Positions 18,973 through 27,758 of a stretch of 64,000 nt of DNA are shown piece by piece. Within the stretch, counting starts at the first letter, position 1; each line of letters starts with the position of its first letter. This stretch comes from MFD01275-c22 sp963705885 (GTDB lineage Bacteria > Actinomycetota > Actinomycetes > JACCUZ01), in the NCBI GenBank assembly GCA_963705885.1, contig OY970120.1:1488001-1552000 (forward strand). The letters run 5' to 3'. A model generated the notes under the pieces. That model worked only from the letters and a program-made list of their open reading frames with translations. It ran no database searches and had not been told where the DNA came from. A program made the translations under genes and the position numbers.

Positions 18973-20684
18973 CCGGGCGGACGAGCCGGCTCGGCCCCGA
19001 GCAGCGGCAGGCTTCCCTCGACCAGGCCGAGGTGCAGGAGCTCGACGTGGTCGTCATCGGCGGTGGCGTGGTCGGCGCGGGCACGGCGCTCGACGCGGTG
19101 ACGCGCGGCCTGTCGGCGGCCCTGTTCGAGGCGCGCGACTGGGCCAGCGGCACGTCCAGCCGCTCGAGCAAGCTCATCCACGGCGGGCTGCGCTACCTCG
19201 AGATGCTCGACTTCGGGCTCGTGCGGGAGGCGCTGCGCGAGCGCGGCCTGCTGACCCAGCGGCTCGCGCCGCACCTCGTGCGCCCGGTCCCCTTCCTCTA
19301 CCCGCTGCGCCACCGCGGCTGGGAGCGGCTCTACGCCGGCAGCGGTGTCGCGCTCTACGACGCGATGGCCATGTCGTCGGGCAGGTCCCGCGGGCTTCCC
19401 CGGCACCGCCACCTGACGAGGACCGGTGCGCTGCGGGAGGCGCCCGCCCTGCGCAAGGACGCGCTCGTCGGCGCGCTGCAGTACTACGACGCGCAGGTCG
19501 ACGACGCCCGGCACACGATGAACGTCGTGCGCACCGCCGCGGCATACGGCGCGCTGTGCGCGTCGCGGTCGCGCGTGGTCGGCTTCCTGCGTGAGGGCGA
19601 GCGGGTCACCGGCGTCCGGGTGCGCGACCTCGAGTCGGGGCGCGAGATCGAGGTCCGGGCCCGCCAGGTCGTCAACGCGACGGGGGTGTGGACCGACGAG
19701 ACGCAGCAGATGGTGGGGGAGCGCGGCCAGTTCCACGTCACGGCCTCGAAGGGCATCCACCTCGTCGTGCCCCGCGACCGCATCCAGTCCTCGACCGGGC
19801 TCATCCTGCGCACCGAGACGTCCGTCCTCTTCGTCATCCCGTGGGGCCGGCACTGGATCATCGGCACGACCGACACCGCGTGGCAGCTGGACAAGGCCCA
19901 CCCCGCTGCGTCGAGCACCGACATCGACTACCTGCTCTCCCACGTCAACGAGGTGCTCGTCACGCCGCTGACCCGCGAGGACGTCGAGGGCGTCTACGCG
20001 GGGCTGCGGCCGCTGCTGTCCGGCGAGTCGGACGTGACCTCCAAGCTCTCCCGCGAGCACATGGTGGCCCATCCGGTCCCGGGGCTGGTGGTGGTCGCGG
20101 GCGGCAAGTACACGACGTACCGCGTGATGGCCAAGGACGCCGTCGACGCCGTCAGCCACGGCCTGGACGAGAAGGTGCCCGAGTGCTGCACCGACCGCGT
20201 CCCGCTCGTCGGGGCCGAGGGCTACACGGCGCTGTGGAACTCGCGGCAGCGGCTCGCGACGCGGCACGGCCTGCACGTCGCGCGGGTCGAGCACCTGCTG
20301 CAGCGCTACGGCTCGCTGGTGCACGAGGTGCTCGCGCCCCTGGCGGACGAGCCCGACCTCGCGCAGCCGCTGCCCGGCGCCGACGACTACCTGCAGGCGG
20401 AGGCGCTCTACGCCGCGTCGCACGAGGGCGCGCGGCACCTCGACGACGTGCTCACCCGGCGCACGCGTGCCTACATCGAGAGCTTCGACCGCGGCCTGGC
20501 CGCCGCCCCGGTCGTCGCCGGGCTGATGGCCCGGGTGCTGGGGTGGAGCGAGGCGCAGGTCGCGAAGGAGGTCGCGCATTACGCGGCCCGGGTGGAGGCG
20601 GAGCGGCTGTCCCAGGAGCAGCCGGACGACCACACCGCCGACGCGGCCCGGCTCGGGGCGCCGGAGATCGTGCCGCTCAGCTAG
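18969..20684 (+). CDS. glpD: Aerobic glycerol-3-phosphate dehydrogenase
   Basis: 571 residues. Oxidises sn-glycerol-3-phosphate to dihydroxyacetone phosphate with FAD, passing electrons to quinone; membrane-associated. The FAD-binding motif is VVVIGGGVVGAGTALDAVTR, followed by the family signature SSRSSKLIHGGLRYLE. IGTTDT and VVAGGKYTTYRVMAKDAVDA are also typical. The GTG overlaps the guaB3 stop by 4 bp, an unusual coupling of purine and glycerol genes. glpF and glpK follow about 115 bp downstream. Confidence 0.95.
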   Translation: MTGRTSRLGPEQRQASLDQAEVQELDVVVIGGGVVGAGTALDAVTRGLSAALFEARDWASGTSSRSSKLIHGGLRYLEMLDFGLVREALRERGLLTQRLAPHLVRPVPFLYPLRHRGWERLYAGSGVALYDAMAMSSGRSRGLPRHRHLTRTGALREAPALRKDALVGALQYYDAQVDDARHTMNVVRTAAAYGALCASRSRVVGFLREGERVTGVRVRDLESGREIEVRARQVVNATGVWTDETQQMVGERGQFHVTASKGIHLVVPRDRIQSSTGLILRTETSVLFVIPWGRHWIIGTTDTAWQLDKAHPAASSTDIDYLLSHVNEVLVTPLTREDVEGVYAGLRPLLSGESDVTSKLSREHMVAHPVPGLVVVAGGKYTTYRVMAKDAVDAVSHGLDEKVPECCTDRVPLVGAEGYTALWNSRQRLATRHGLHVARVEHLLQRYGSLVHEVLAPLADEPDLAQPLPGADDYLQAEALYAASHEGARHLDDVLTRRTRAYIESFDRGLAAAPVVAGLMARVLGWSEAQVAKEVAHYAARVEAERLSQEQPDDHTADAARLGAPEIVPLS

Positions 20685-20799
20685 CCGATCATGGTTTGGG
20701 AGTCAGCACAGAAGGGGGAGAAACCGGACATCTCGACCGCCTAGTCCGGGGCCCTCCGGCGTGTCGGGCCGTGCCCACGGGGGCTCCACGGGAGACGAC

Positions 20800-21708
20800 A
20801 TGAGCGATCGTGCGTCCGAGACAGCGGGCGAGCCCCTGGCGGCGCGCCGACCCAGCCTGGCCGCCGAGCTCAGCGCGGAGTTCGCCGGCACGATGATCCT
20901 CATCCTGCTGGGCGTCGGCGTGGTGGCCCAGGTGGTCACCAGTGACGGGACGCTCGGGGACCACGACTCGATCGCCTGGGCCTGGGGCCTGGGTGTGGTG
21001 CTGGGCGTCTACACCGCCGCGCGGATCAGCGGCGCCCACCTCAACCCCGCCGTGACGCTCGCGCTCGCGGTGTTCCAGGGGTTCGAGTGGCGCAAGGTGC
21101 TTCCGTTCTCGCTGGCCCAGACGGCCGGCGCCTTCGTCGCGGCGCTCGTCGTCCGCTGGAACTACGGCGAGGCGATCGCGGCCGTCGACCCCGACCACAC
21201 CATCGACACCCAGGTCATCTTCTCCACCCTGCCCGGCAACGGTGCCCTGGACATCAGCCAGACCACCGCCTTCTTCGACCAGGTCATCGGCACGGCGATC
21301 CTGCTCTTCCTCGTGCTCGCGGTGACCGACCTTCGCAACCAGGGACCGGCGCCGTACCTCGCGCCGTTCATCGTCGGGCTCATCGTCGTCGGCATCGGCA
21401 TGGCCTGGGGCACCAACGCCGGCTACGCGATCAACCCGGCCCGCGACCTCGGCCCGCGGCTGGCCTCGTTCCTCACCGGCTACGGCACCGCGTTCGAGGA
21501 CCAGAACGGCATGTTCTACGCGTGGGTGCCGATCATCGGCCCGCTCGTCGGCGGTCTTCTCGGCGCCGGCGCCTACAACCTGCTCGTCGGCCGCTTCCTG
21601 CCCATCCCCGACGACGAGCACGAGGTCGGACGGGTGCCGGCCGACACCGTGCACCTGCCCGACGCCGAAGCGGCCGACTACGGCACCCGCGCACACGCGA
21701 CCCGCTGA
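20800..21708 (+). CDS. glpF: Aquaglyceroporin (glycerol uptake facilitator)
   Basis: 302 residues, MIP family, six membrane segments predicted. The two pore half-helix motifs are ISGAHLNPAVTLAL and GYAINPARDLGPRL. The Asp after NPAR is the mark of glycerol facilitators rather than pure water channels. The ATG follows GGGAGA. A C-terminal acidic tail of about 35 residues extends into the cytoplasm. glpK follows 19 bp later, so uptake and phosphorylation are made together. Confidence 0.95.
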   Translation: MSDRASETAGEPLAARRPSLAAELSAEFAGTMILILLGVGVVAQVVTSDGTLGDHDSIAWAWGLGVVLGVYTAARISGAHLNPAVTLALAVFQGFEWRKVLPFSLAQTAGAFVAALVVRWNYGEAIAAVDPDHTIDTQVIFSTLPGNGALDISQTTAFFDQVIGTAILLFLVLAVTDLRNQGPAPYLAPFIVGLIVVGIGMAWGTNAGYAINPARDLGPRLASFLTGYGTAFEDQNGMFYAWVPIIGPLVGGLLGAGAYNLLVGRFLPIPDDEHEVGRVPADTVHLPDAEAADYGTRAHATR

Positions 21709-21727
21709 CGAGAGGGAGACTCCTGAC

Positions 21728-23245
21728 ATGGCTGACTTCGTGGGCGCCGTCGACCAGGGCACGACCAGCACCCGGTTCATGATCTTCGACCACAGCGGTC
21801 AGGAGGTGGGGCGCCACCAGCTGGAGCACGAGCAGGTCCTGCCGCAGGCCGGCTGGGTCGAGCACAACCCGGAGGAGATCTGGGAGCGCACCGGGTCGGT
21901 GGTCCGCACGGCGCTGAACAAGCAGGGGCTGGACGCCTCGGACCTGGCGGCTCTCGGCATCACCAACCAGCGCGAGACCACGGTGGTCTGGGACCGGCGC
22001 ACCGGCCGGCCGTACTACAACGCGATCGTCTGGCAGGACACCCGCACCGACCGCATCGCCTCCGCCCTCGAGCGCGACGGCAAGGGCGACGTCATCCGCG
22101 AGAAGGCCGGTCTCCCGCCGGCGACCTACTTCTCCGGCGGCAAGATCAAGTGGATCCTCGACAACGTCGACGGTGTGAAGGAGGCCGCAGCCAAGGGTGA
22201 CGCCGTCTTCGGCAACACCGACGCGTGGCTGCTGTGGCACCTGACCGGCGGCAAGGACGGAGGCGTGCACGTCACCGACGTCACCAACGCCAGCCGGACG
22301 ATGCTGATGGACCTCGAGACGCTCGACTGGGACGACGAGCTGCTCTCGTTCTTCGACATCCCGCGCAGCATGCTCCCGGAGATCCGGCCCTCCTCCGACC
22401 CGAACCCCTACGGCGTGACCCGCGCCGACGGGCCCTTCGGCGGCGAGGTGCCCCTCACCGGCGACCTCGGCGACCAGCAGGCCGCCACGGTCGGGCAGGT
22501 CTGCTTCGCTCCGGGCGAGGCGAAGAACACCTACGGCACCGGCAACTTCATGCTGCTCAACACCGGCACCGAGCTCGTACGCTCGAAGGCCGGGCTGCTC
22601 ACGACGCCTGCCTACAGGTTCGGCGACGACCCTGTCGTCTACGCGCTCGAGGGCTCGATCGCGGTGACCGGCTCGGCCGTGCAGTGGCTGCGTGACCAGC
22701 TCGGCATCATCAGCGGCGCGTCGGAGAGCGAGTCGCTCGCCCGGCAGGTCGAGGACACCGGCGGCGTCTACTTCGTTCCCGCCTTCTCCGGCCTGTTCGC
22801 GCCGTACTGGCGCTCCGACGCACGTGGCGCCATCGTCGGGCTGAGCCGGTTCAACACCAACGCGCACCTGGCGCGGGCCACGCTCGAGGCGATCTGCTAC
22901 CAGAGCCGTGACGTCGCCGAGGCGATGGCCAGCGACTCCGGAGTGGAGCTCGACGTCCTCAAGGTCGACGGCGGCGTGACGGCCAACGACCTGTGCATGC
23001 AGATCCAGGCGGACGTGCTCGGCGTGCCGGTCAGCCGCCCGCAGGTGGCCGAGACCACAGCGCTCGGTGCCGCGTACGCCGCGGGCCTGGCCGTCGGCTT
23101 CTGGAAGAACACCGACGAGCTGCGTGAGAACTGGAACGAGGACAAGCGCTGGGAGCCCTCGTGGTCGGAGGAGCAGCGCGAGGAGGGCTACCGCGGCTGG
23201 AAGAGGGCCGTGGAGCGCACCCTCGACTGGGTCGACGTCGAGTGA
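21728..23245 (+). CDS. glpK: Glycerol kinase
   Basis: 505 residues; phosphorylates glycerol to glycerol-3-phosphate, trapping it after entry through GlpF. VGAVDQGTTSTRFMIFDHSG is the phosphate-1 motif. GITNQRETTVVWDRRTGRPY and the substrate/ADP region GVELDVLKVDGGVTANDL are standard FGGY-family features. AGAGGGAG precedes the ATG by about 10 nt. Together with glpD it delivers dihydroxyacetone phosphate; glycerol-3-phosphate may also feed the teichoic-acid genes at 36-44 kb. Confidence 0.97.
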   Translation: MADFVGAVDQGTTSTRFMIFDHSGQEVGRHQLEHEQVLPQAGWVEHNPEEIWERTGSVVRTALNKQGLDASDLAALGITNQRETTVVWDRRTGRPYYNAIVWQDTRTDRIASALERDGKGDVIREKAGLPPATYFSGGKIKWILDNVDGVKEAAAKGDAVFGNTDAWLLWHLTGGKDGGVHVTDVTNASRTMLMDLETLDWDDELLSFFDIPRSMLPEIRPSSDPNPYGVTRADGPFGGEVPLTGDLGDQQAATVGQVCFAPGEAKNTYGTGNFMLLNTGTELVRSKAGLLTTPAYRFGDDPVVYALEGSIAVTGSAVQWLRDQLGIISGASESESLARQVEDTGGVYFVPAFSGLFAPYWRSDARGAIVGLSRFNTNAHLARATLEAICYQSRDVAEAMASDSGVELDVLKVDGGVTANDLCMQIQADVLGVPVSRPQVAETTALGAAYAAGLAVGFWKNTDELRENWNEDKRWEPSWSEEQREEGYRGWKRAVERTLDWVDVE

Positions 23246-23315
23246 CCGATGACTTCCGGCGGTCGGCCGGGTCTATGTGGGTGACCGGATCGGACGTCTG
23301 ACGAGGAGCGTCACC

Positions 23316-23858
23316 GTGGGCAGGATCGTGTCCAACTTCTTCATCTCCCTCGACGGCGTCGTCGAGTCGCCCGACCAGTGGCACTTCCCCTACTTCGACG
23401 ACGCGATGGGCGCGATCATCGAGGAGGGGATGCAGGCCAGCCGCGCTCTCATGATGGGACGCACGCTCTACGACGAGTGGTCCTCCTACTGGCCGCAGCA
23501 GGGGCCCGATGTCGAGTTCTCGGAGTTCATCAACTCGATCCCCAAGTACGTGGTGTCCTCGAGCCTCGAGAACCCGACGTGGCAGAACGCGACGGTGCTG
23601 TCGGGCGACGTCGCCGCCGCGGTCCGCGCCGCCAAGGACCGCACCGACGGCGACATCGGGATGTCCGGCAGCGCCACGACGGTGCGCTGGCTGCTGGCCA
23701 ACGGCCTGCTCGACGAGCTCGCCCTGCTGGTTCACCCGATCGCCGTGGGGAAGGGTCAGCGGCTCTTCGAGGGCACGCCGACGCACCCGCTGCGGCTGCT
23801 CTCGTCGGCGGCGCTCGACAGCGGAGTGCTGCACCTGCGCTACGCACCCGCGTCGTGA
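23316..23858 (+). CDS. RibD C-terminal / dihydrofolate-reductase-like protein
   Basis: 180 residues from a GTG behind GAGGAG. The start VGRIVSNFFISLDGVVESP, the motif RALMMGRTLYDEWSSYW, and the nucleotide-binding IGMSGSATTVRWLLANGLLD mark the RibD C-terminal reductase-like family. An NADPH-dependent reductase is likely, but the substrate is unknown; solitary copies are common in actinobacteria and need not act in riboflavin synthesis. There are no operon partners on this strand. Confidence 0.82.
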   Translation: MGRIVSNFFISLDGVVESPDQWHFPYFDDAMGAIIEEGMQASRALMMGRTLYDEWSSYWPQQGPDVEFSEFINSIPKYVVSSSLENPTWQNATVLSGDVAAAVRAAKDRTDGDIGMSGSATTVRWLLANGLLDELALLVHPIAVGKGQRLFEGTPTHPLRLLSSAALDSGVLHLRYAPAS

Positions 23859-23942
23859 CCGGATGGGGCCGATCGGTCGGGCCCGACGGGAACGGGACCG
23901 GCTCCGGCGGGCTCCCCGCCTGCGGGTCGTCGGCGTAGGCCC

Positions 23943-24461
23943 TCAGGGCCGGCGCGTCGCGCGCAACGCCTCGGCCTCCATCTCGCACTCGGCGTGCAGG
24001 AGCGGGACGTCCAGGACCCCCGACCCCGCCGCGTCGAGGAGCGCCCCGACCAGCCGGGACGACGCATCGGTGAGAGCGACGGCGCGTCCGCGCGGCCCGT
24101 CGAGACCGGCCACCACCCGTGCCGGGTCGGGCTGGGTCTCGAGCAGCCGCAGCTCGCCGTCGACCCGGTGCGCCGCCAGCTCCAGCCGCGCCAACAGCGA
24201 GGGAACGTCACCGACCGGGGCGTCGATCGCCTGCGCCACGGCGAGGGCCTTCCTGGCCGCGGATACGCCCCGCTCGAGGTCCCAGCGCAGCCGGGAGACC
24301 TCACCGGCGGGGCCCCCGGCGTAGGACCGGGCGGCCATCCCGGCCCGCCGTCGCACGTCGTGCACCCGCCGCCGCACCCCCCGCGTCACCCGCAGGGTCA
24401 GCCCGACGACGGCGCAGGACGCGAAGGCGAGGGTCGCGACCAGCGCGAGCAGCAGCTCCAT
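23943..24461 (-). CDS. Small membrane-anchored helical protein, function unknown
   Basis: 172 residues from an ATG. One N-terminal hydrophobic helix (about 3-25, LLALVATLAFASCAVVGLTL) is followed by an Arg-rich segment and long helices. No domain is recognised. By the positive-inside rule the bulk would be cytoplasmic. The convergent neighbour is the RibD-like gene. The aldehyde dehydrogenase starts divergently about 75 bp away, so the two may share a regulatory region. Confidence 0.65.
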   Translation of the reverse strand: MELLLALVATLAFASCAVVGLTLRVTRGVRRRVHDVRRRAGMAARSYAGGPAGEVSRLRWDLERGVSAARKALAVAQAIDAPVGDVPSLLARLELAAHRVDGELRLLETQPDPARVVAGLDGPRGRAVALTDASSRLVGALLDAAGSGVLDVPLLHAECEMEAEALRATRRP

Positions 24462-24515
24462 GCGGCGAGCCTACGTCCGGCGCCGAAGAGGCGTGGTGGT
24501 CCCGGACCGCCGGCC

Positions 24516-24531
24516 GTTACCCACGGGTAAC
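24516..24531 (+). promoter_or_regulatory. Palindromic operator GTTACCC-AC-GGGTAAC
   Basis: A perfect 7-bp inverted repeat with a 2-bp spacer, ending 3 bp before the aldehyde dehydrogenase ATG. The form TTACCC..GGGTAA is typical of TetR-family sites. No TetR gene lies in the window. The overlap with the start suggests a leaderless or very short-leader message under repression. Confidence 0.6.
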
Positions 24532-24534
24532 ATC

Positions 24535-26082
24535 ATGGCCATGCCCCTCCCGGTCGACGACGGGCCGCGGCTCACCTCGGCCGTGCTGGCCTCGTCCGGC
24601 GCGACCGAGACGACGACCGCTCCCTTCACCGGGCACCCGGTCGCCGAGATGCCGCTGTCGCTGCCCGAGGACGTCGCCGCCGCCTACGTCGCCGCCCGGG
24701 CCGCCCAGCCCGCCTGGGCCGCCCGGCCGGTCGCCGACCGGGCCCGCGTGCTGCTGCGCCTGCACGACCTCGTCCTCGCCCGCCAGGACGAGGTGCTCGA
24801 CCTGGTGCAGATCGAGAGCGGCAAGGCGCGCCGGCACGCCTTCGAGGAGGTCGTCGACGTCGCCCTCAACGCCCGCCGCTACGCGCGCACCGCGCGCCGC
24901 GACCTCGCCCCCGCCCGCCGCCCCGGGCTGGTGCCGTTGCTGTCGCAGGTCCACGAGCTGCGCCACCCCAAGGGCGTGGTCGGCATCGTCTCGCCGTGGA
25001 ACTACCCGCTGACCCTCGCGGTCTCCGACGCGCTGCCCGCGTTCGTCGCCGGCAACGCCGTCGTGCACAAGCCCGACACCCAGACGGCGCTCACCGCGCT
25101 GTGGGTGCGTGCCCTCGCGGTCGAGGCCGGGCTGCCTCCGCAGGTGTGGCAGGTGGTCCTCGGCGACGGGCCGACCATCGGCCGGGCCGTCGTCGACGGC
25201 GGCGACTTCGTCTGCTTCACCGGGTCGACGTCCGTCGGCCGCGAGGTGGCCGAACGCTGCGGGCGCCGTCTCGTCGGCTGCTCGCTCGAACTCGGCGGCA
25301 AGAACCCCATGGTGGTGCTCGAGGACGCCGACCTCCCCCGGGCGGCGGAGGCAGCGGTGCGCGACTGCTTCACCGGCGCCGGCCAGCTGTGCGTGTCGAT
25401 GGAGCGCCTGTACGTCGTCGAGCCCGCGTACGACGCCTTCCTCGAGCACTTCCTCCGCCGCGTGCGCGGGCTGCGCCTCGGGCCTGCCCTGGACTACTCG
25501 GTGGACGTCGGCTCGCTGCTGTCGAGGGGGCAGCTCGACCGGGTGACCGACCACGTCGACGACGCGGTCGCGAAGGGTGCCAGGGTGCTCGCGGGCGGCC
25601 GGCCGCGCCCGGACCTCGGGCCGCTCTTCTACGAGCCGACCGTCCTCACCGGCGTGACCGAGGAGATGGCGCTGTGCCGCGACGAGACGTTCGGGCCGGT
25701 CGTCGCCGTCACGGCGGTGCGCGACGAGGACGAGGCCCTGCGGCGGGCCAACGACTCGACCTACGGCCTGAACGCGAGCGTCTGGACCCGCGACGTCGCG
25801 CGCGGCCGTCGGCTGGCGGCGCGCATCGAGACCGGCACGGTGGCGGTCAACGAGACCTACGGCGCCCCCTGGGGCGCCACGGCCGCACCGATGGGCGGGC
25901 GCAAGGACTCGGGGCTCGGCCGCCGGCACGGCCGCGAAGGTCTGCTGAAGTACACCGAGTCGCAGACCGTCGCGGTGCAGCGGCTGGCCGGGCTGGCGCC
26001 GCCGGACGCGTTGCCGTTCGACCGGTGGGCCGGGGGGTTCACCCGTGCGCTGCGCGTCATGAAGGCGCTGGGACGGCGGTGA
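24535..26082 (+). CDS. Succinic semialdehyde dehydrogenase (GabD2-like) / aldehyde dehydrogenase
   Basis: 515 residues; NAD(P)+-dependent oxidation of an aldehyde. The catalytic motifs are CSLELGGKNPMVVLEDADL (general base Glu) and CFTGAGQLCVSMERLYV (nucleophilic Cys). VGIVSPWNYPLTLAVSDALP forms part of the cofactor site. Similarity is best to succinate-semialdehyde dehydrogenases, but the substrate is not certain. An ATG at 24541 is an alternative start. The gene begins right after a palindromic operator and overlaps the GMC oxidoreductase by 4 bp. Confidence 0.88.
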   Translation: MAMPLPVDDGPRLTSAVLASSGATETTTAPFTGHPVAEMPLSLPEDVAAAYVAARAAQPAWAARPVADRARVLLRLHDLVLARQDEVLDLVQIESGKARRHAFEEVVDVALNARRYARTARRDLAPARRPGLVPLLSQVHELRHPKGVVGIVSPWNYPLTLAVSDALPAFVAGNAVVHKPDTQTALTALWVRALAVEAGLPPQVWQVVLGDGPTIGRAVVDGGDFVCFTGSTSVGREVAERCGRRLVGCSLELGGKNPMVVLEDADLPRAAEAAVRDCFTGAGQLCVSMERLYVVEPAYDAFLEHFLRRVRGLRLGPALDYSVDVGSLLSRGQLDRVTDHVDDAVAKGARVLAGGRPRPDLGPLFYEPTVLTGVTEEMALCRDETFGPVVAVTAVRDEDEALRRANDSTYGLNASVWTRDVARGRRLAARIETGTVAVNETYGAPWGATAAPMGGRKDSGLGRRHGREGLLKYTESQTVAVQRLAGLAPPDALPFDRWAGGFTRALRVMKALGRR

Positions 26083-27758
26083 GCACCGGCGACGGGCACG
26101 ACTACGACGTCGTGGTCGTCGGGTCGGGGTTCGGCGGGTCGGTCAGCGCCCTGCGGCTGACCGAGAAGGGCTACCGCGTGGCGGTGCTGGAGGCCGGCCG
26201 GCGCTTCGCCGACGACGAGTTCGCGCGGACCTCGTGGGACGTCCGGCGCTTCCTGTGGGCGCCGCGGCTGGGCTGCTTCGGCATCCAGCGCATCCACCGG
26301 CTGCCCCACGTGACGGTCCTCGCGGGGGCGGGCGTCGGCGGCGGGTCGCTCGTCTTCGCCAACACGCTGTACGAGCCCGACGACGCGTTCTACGACGACC
26401 CCCAGTGGCGCGACGTCGCCGACTGGCGGGCCGAGCTCGCGCCCTGGTTCGCGCTGGCGTCGCGCATGCTCGGCGTGGTGCGCAACCCGACGGTGACCGC
26501 GAGCGACGAGGCCCTGCGCGAGGTCGCCGGGCAGATGGGGGTCGGCCACACGTTCGCACTCACGCCGGTCGGGGTGTTCTTCGGCGACGGACCGGGGGTC
26601 ACCGTCGAGGACCCGTTCTTCGGCGGAGCCGGTCCGGCGCGCACCGGGTGCGTGGAGTGCGGCTCGTGCATGACGGGCTGTCGCCACGGCGCCAAGAACA
26701 CGTTGCCCAAGAACTACCTGTGGCTCGCCGAGCGGGCCGGCGCCGAGGTGCGGCCGCTGACCACGGTGACCGGGCTGCGTCCGCTCCCCGGCGGCGGCTA
26801 CGCCGTCGACACGGTGCGCACCGGCTCCTGGCGGCCGGGTCGCACCCGGCGTACGGTCACCGCCGCCCAGGTCGTGCTCGCCGCCGGCGCCCTGGGCACC
26901 CAGCGGCTGCTGCACCGGATGCGCGACGACGGGCACCTGCCCCACCTGTCGTCGCGGCTCGGCGAGCTCACCCGCACCAACTCCGAGGCGCTGCTCGGCG
27001 CCACCTCGCGGCGGCGCGACGTGGACTACAGCCGCGGGGTGGCCATCACCTCGTCGTTCCGGCCGGCGCCGGACACCCACGTCGAGCCGGTGCGCTACGG
27101 CGCCGGGTCCAACCTCATGGGTCTGCTCGGCACCGTCCTCACCGACGGCGACGGACCGCGGCCGCGCTGGGTGACGTGGCTGGGCGCGCTGGCGCGCGAC
27201 CCCGCCCGCGCCGTGCGGTCGCTGTCGGTGCGCGGCTGGTCCCAGCGCACGGTGATCGCCCTGGTGATGCAGTCGGTCGACAACTCCCTCGTCGTGTCCG
27301 GCACGCGCGGCCGGCTCGGCCGCTGGCGGCTGACGACCCGCCAGGGCCACGGCGTGCCCAGCCCGACGTGGATCCCGGCCGGCAACGAGACGGTCCGGCG
27401 GCTGGCCGGGGTCATCGACGGGGAGCCGGGCGGCTCGCTCGCCGACCTCCTCGACTCTCCGCTCACCGCGCACTTCATCGGGGGCGCGCCGATCGGCCGC
27501 GACGCCCACCACGGCGTCGTCGACGGATACCACCGCGTGTTCGGGCACCCCGGGCTGCACGTCGTCGACGGCACGGCCGTCTCGGCGAACCTGGGCGCCA
27601 ACCCGTCACTCACGATCACCGCGCAGGCCGAGCGAGCCATGGCCCTGTGGCCCAACCGCGGCGATCCGGACCCGCGGCCGGCGCTGGGGGAGGCCTACAG
27701 GAGGGTGTCGCCCGTCACGGCGTACCGACCCGCCGTGCGGGGCATGACACGTGCATGA
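26079..27758 (+). CDS. GMC oxidoreductase, ChoD (cholesterol oxidase)-like
   Basis: 559 residues from a GTG overlapping the previous stop. The FAD Rossmann motif is VVVVGSGFGGSVSALRLTEK, and GGGSLVFANTLYEPDD follows. A cysteine-rich segment CVECGSCMTGCRHGAKNTL (C-x2-C-x2-C-x3-C) resembles a ferredoxin-like cluster and is found in the mycobacterial ChoD branch. The C-terminal GMC motif is HVVDGTAVSANLGANPSLTI. ChoD lies next to guaB3 in Mycobacterium; here the glp genes are inserted between. The true substrate may be another sterol or alcohol. Confidence 0.86.
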   Translation: MSTGDGHDYDVVVVGSGFGGSVSALRLTEKGYRVAVLEAGRRFADDEFARTSWDVRRFLWAPRLGCFGIQRIHRLPHVTVLAGAGVGGGSLVFANTLYEPDDAFYDDPQWRDVADWRAELAPWFALASRMLGVVRNPTVTASDEALREVAGQMGVGHTFALTPVGVFFGDGPGVTVEDPFFGGAGPARTGCVECGSCMTGCRHGAKNTLPKNYLWLAERAGAEVRPLTTVTGLRPLPGGGYAVDTVRTGSWRPGRTRRTVTAAQVVLAAGALGTQRLLHRMRDDGHLPHLSSRLGELTRTNSEALLGATSRRRDVDYSRGVAITSSFRPAPDTHVEPVRYGAGSNLMGLLGTVLTDGDGPRPRWVTWLGALARDPARAVRSLSVRGWSQRTVIALVMQSVDNSLVVSGTRGRLGRWRLTTRQGHGVPSPTWIPAGNETVRRLAGVIDGEPGGSLADLLDSPLTAHFIGGAPIGRDAHHGVVDGYHRVFGHPGLHVVDGTAVSANLGANPSLTITAQAERAMALWPNRGDPDPRPALGEAYRRVSPVTAYRPAVRGMTRA

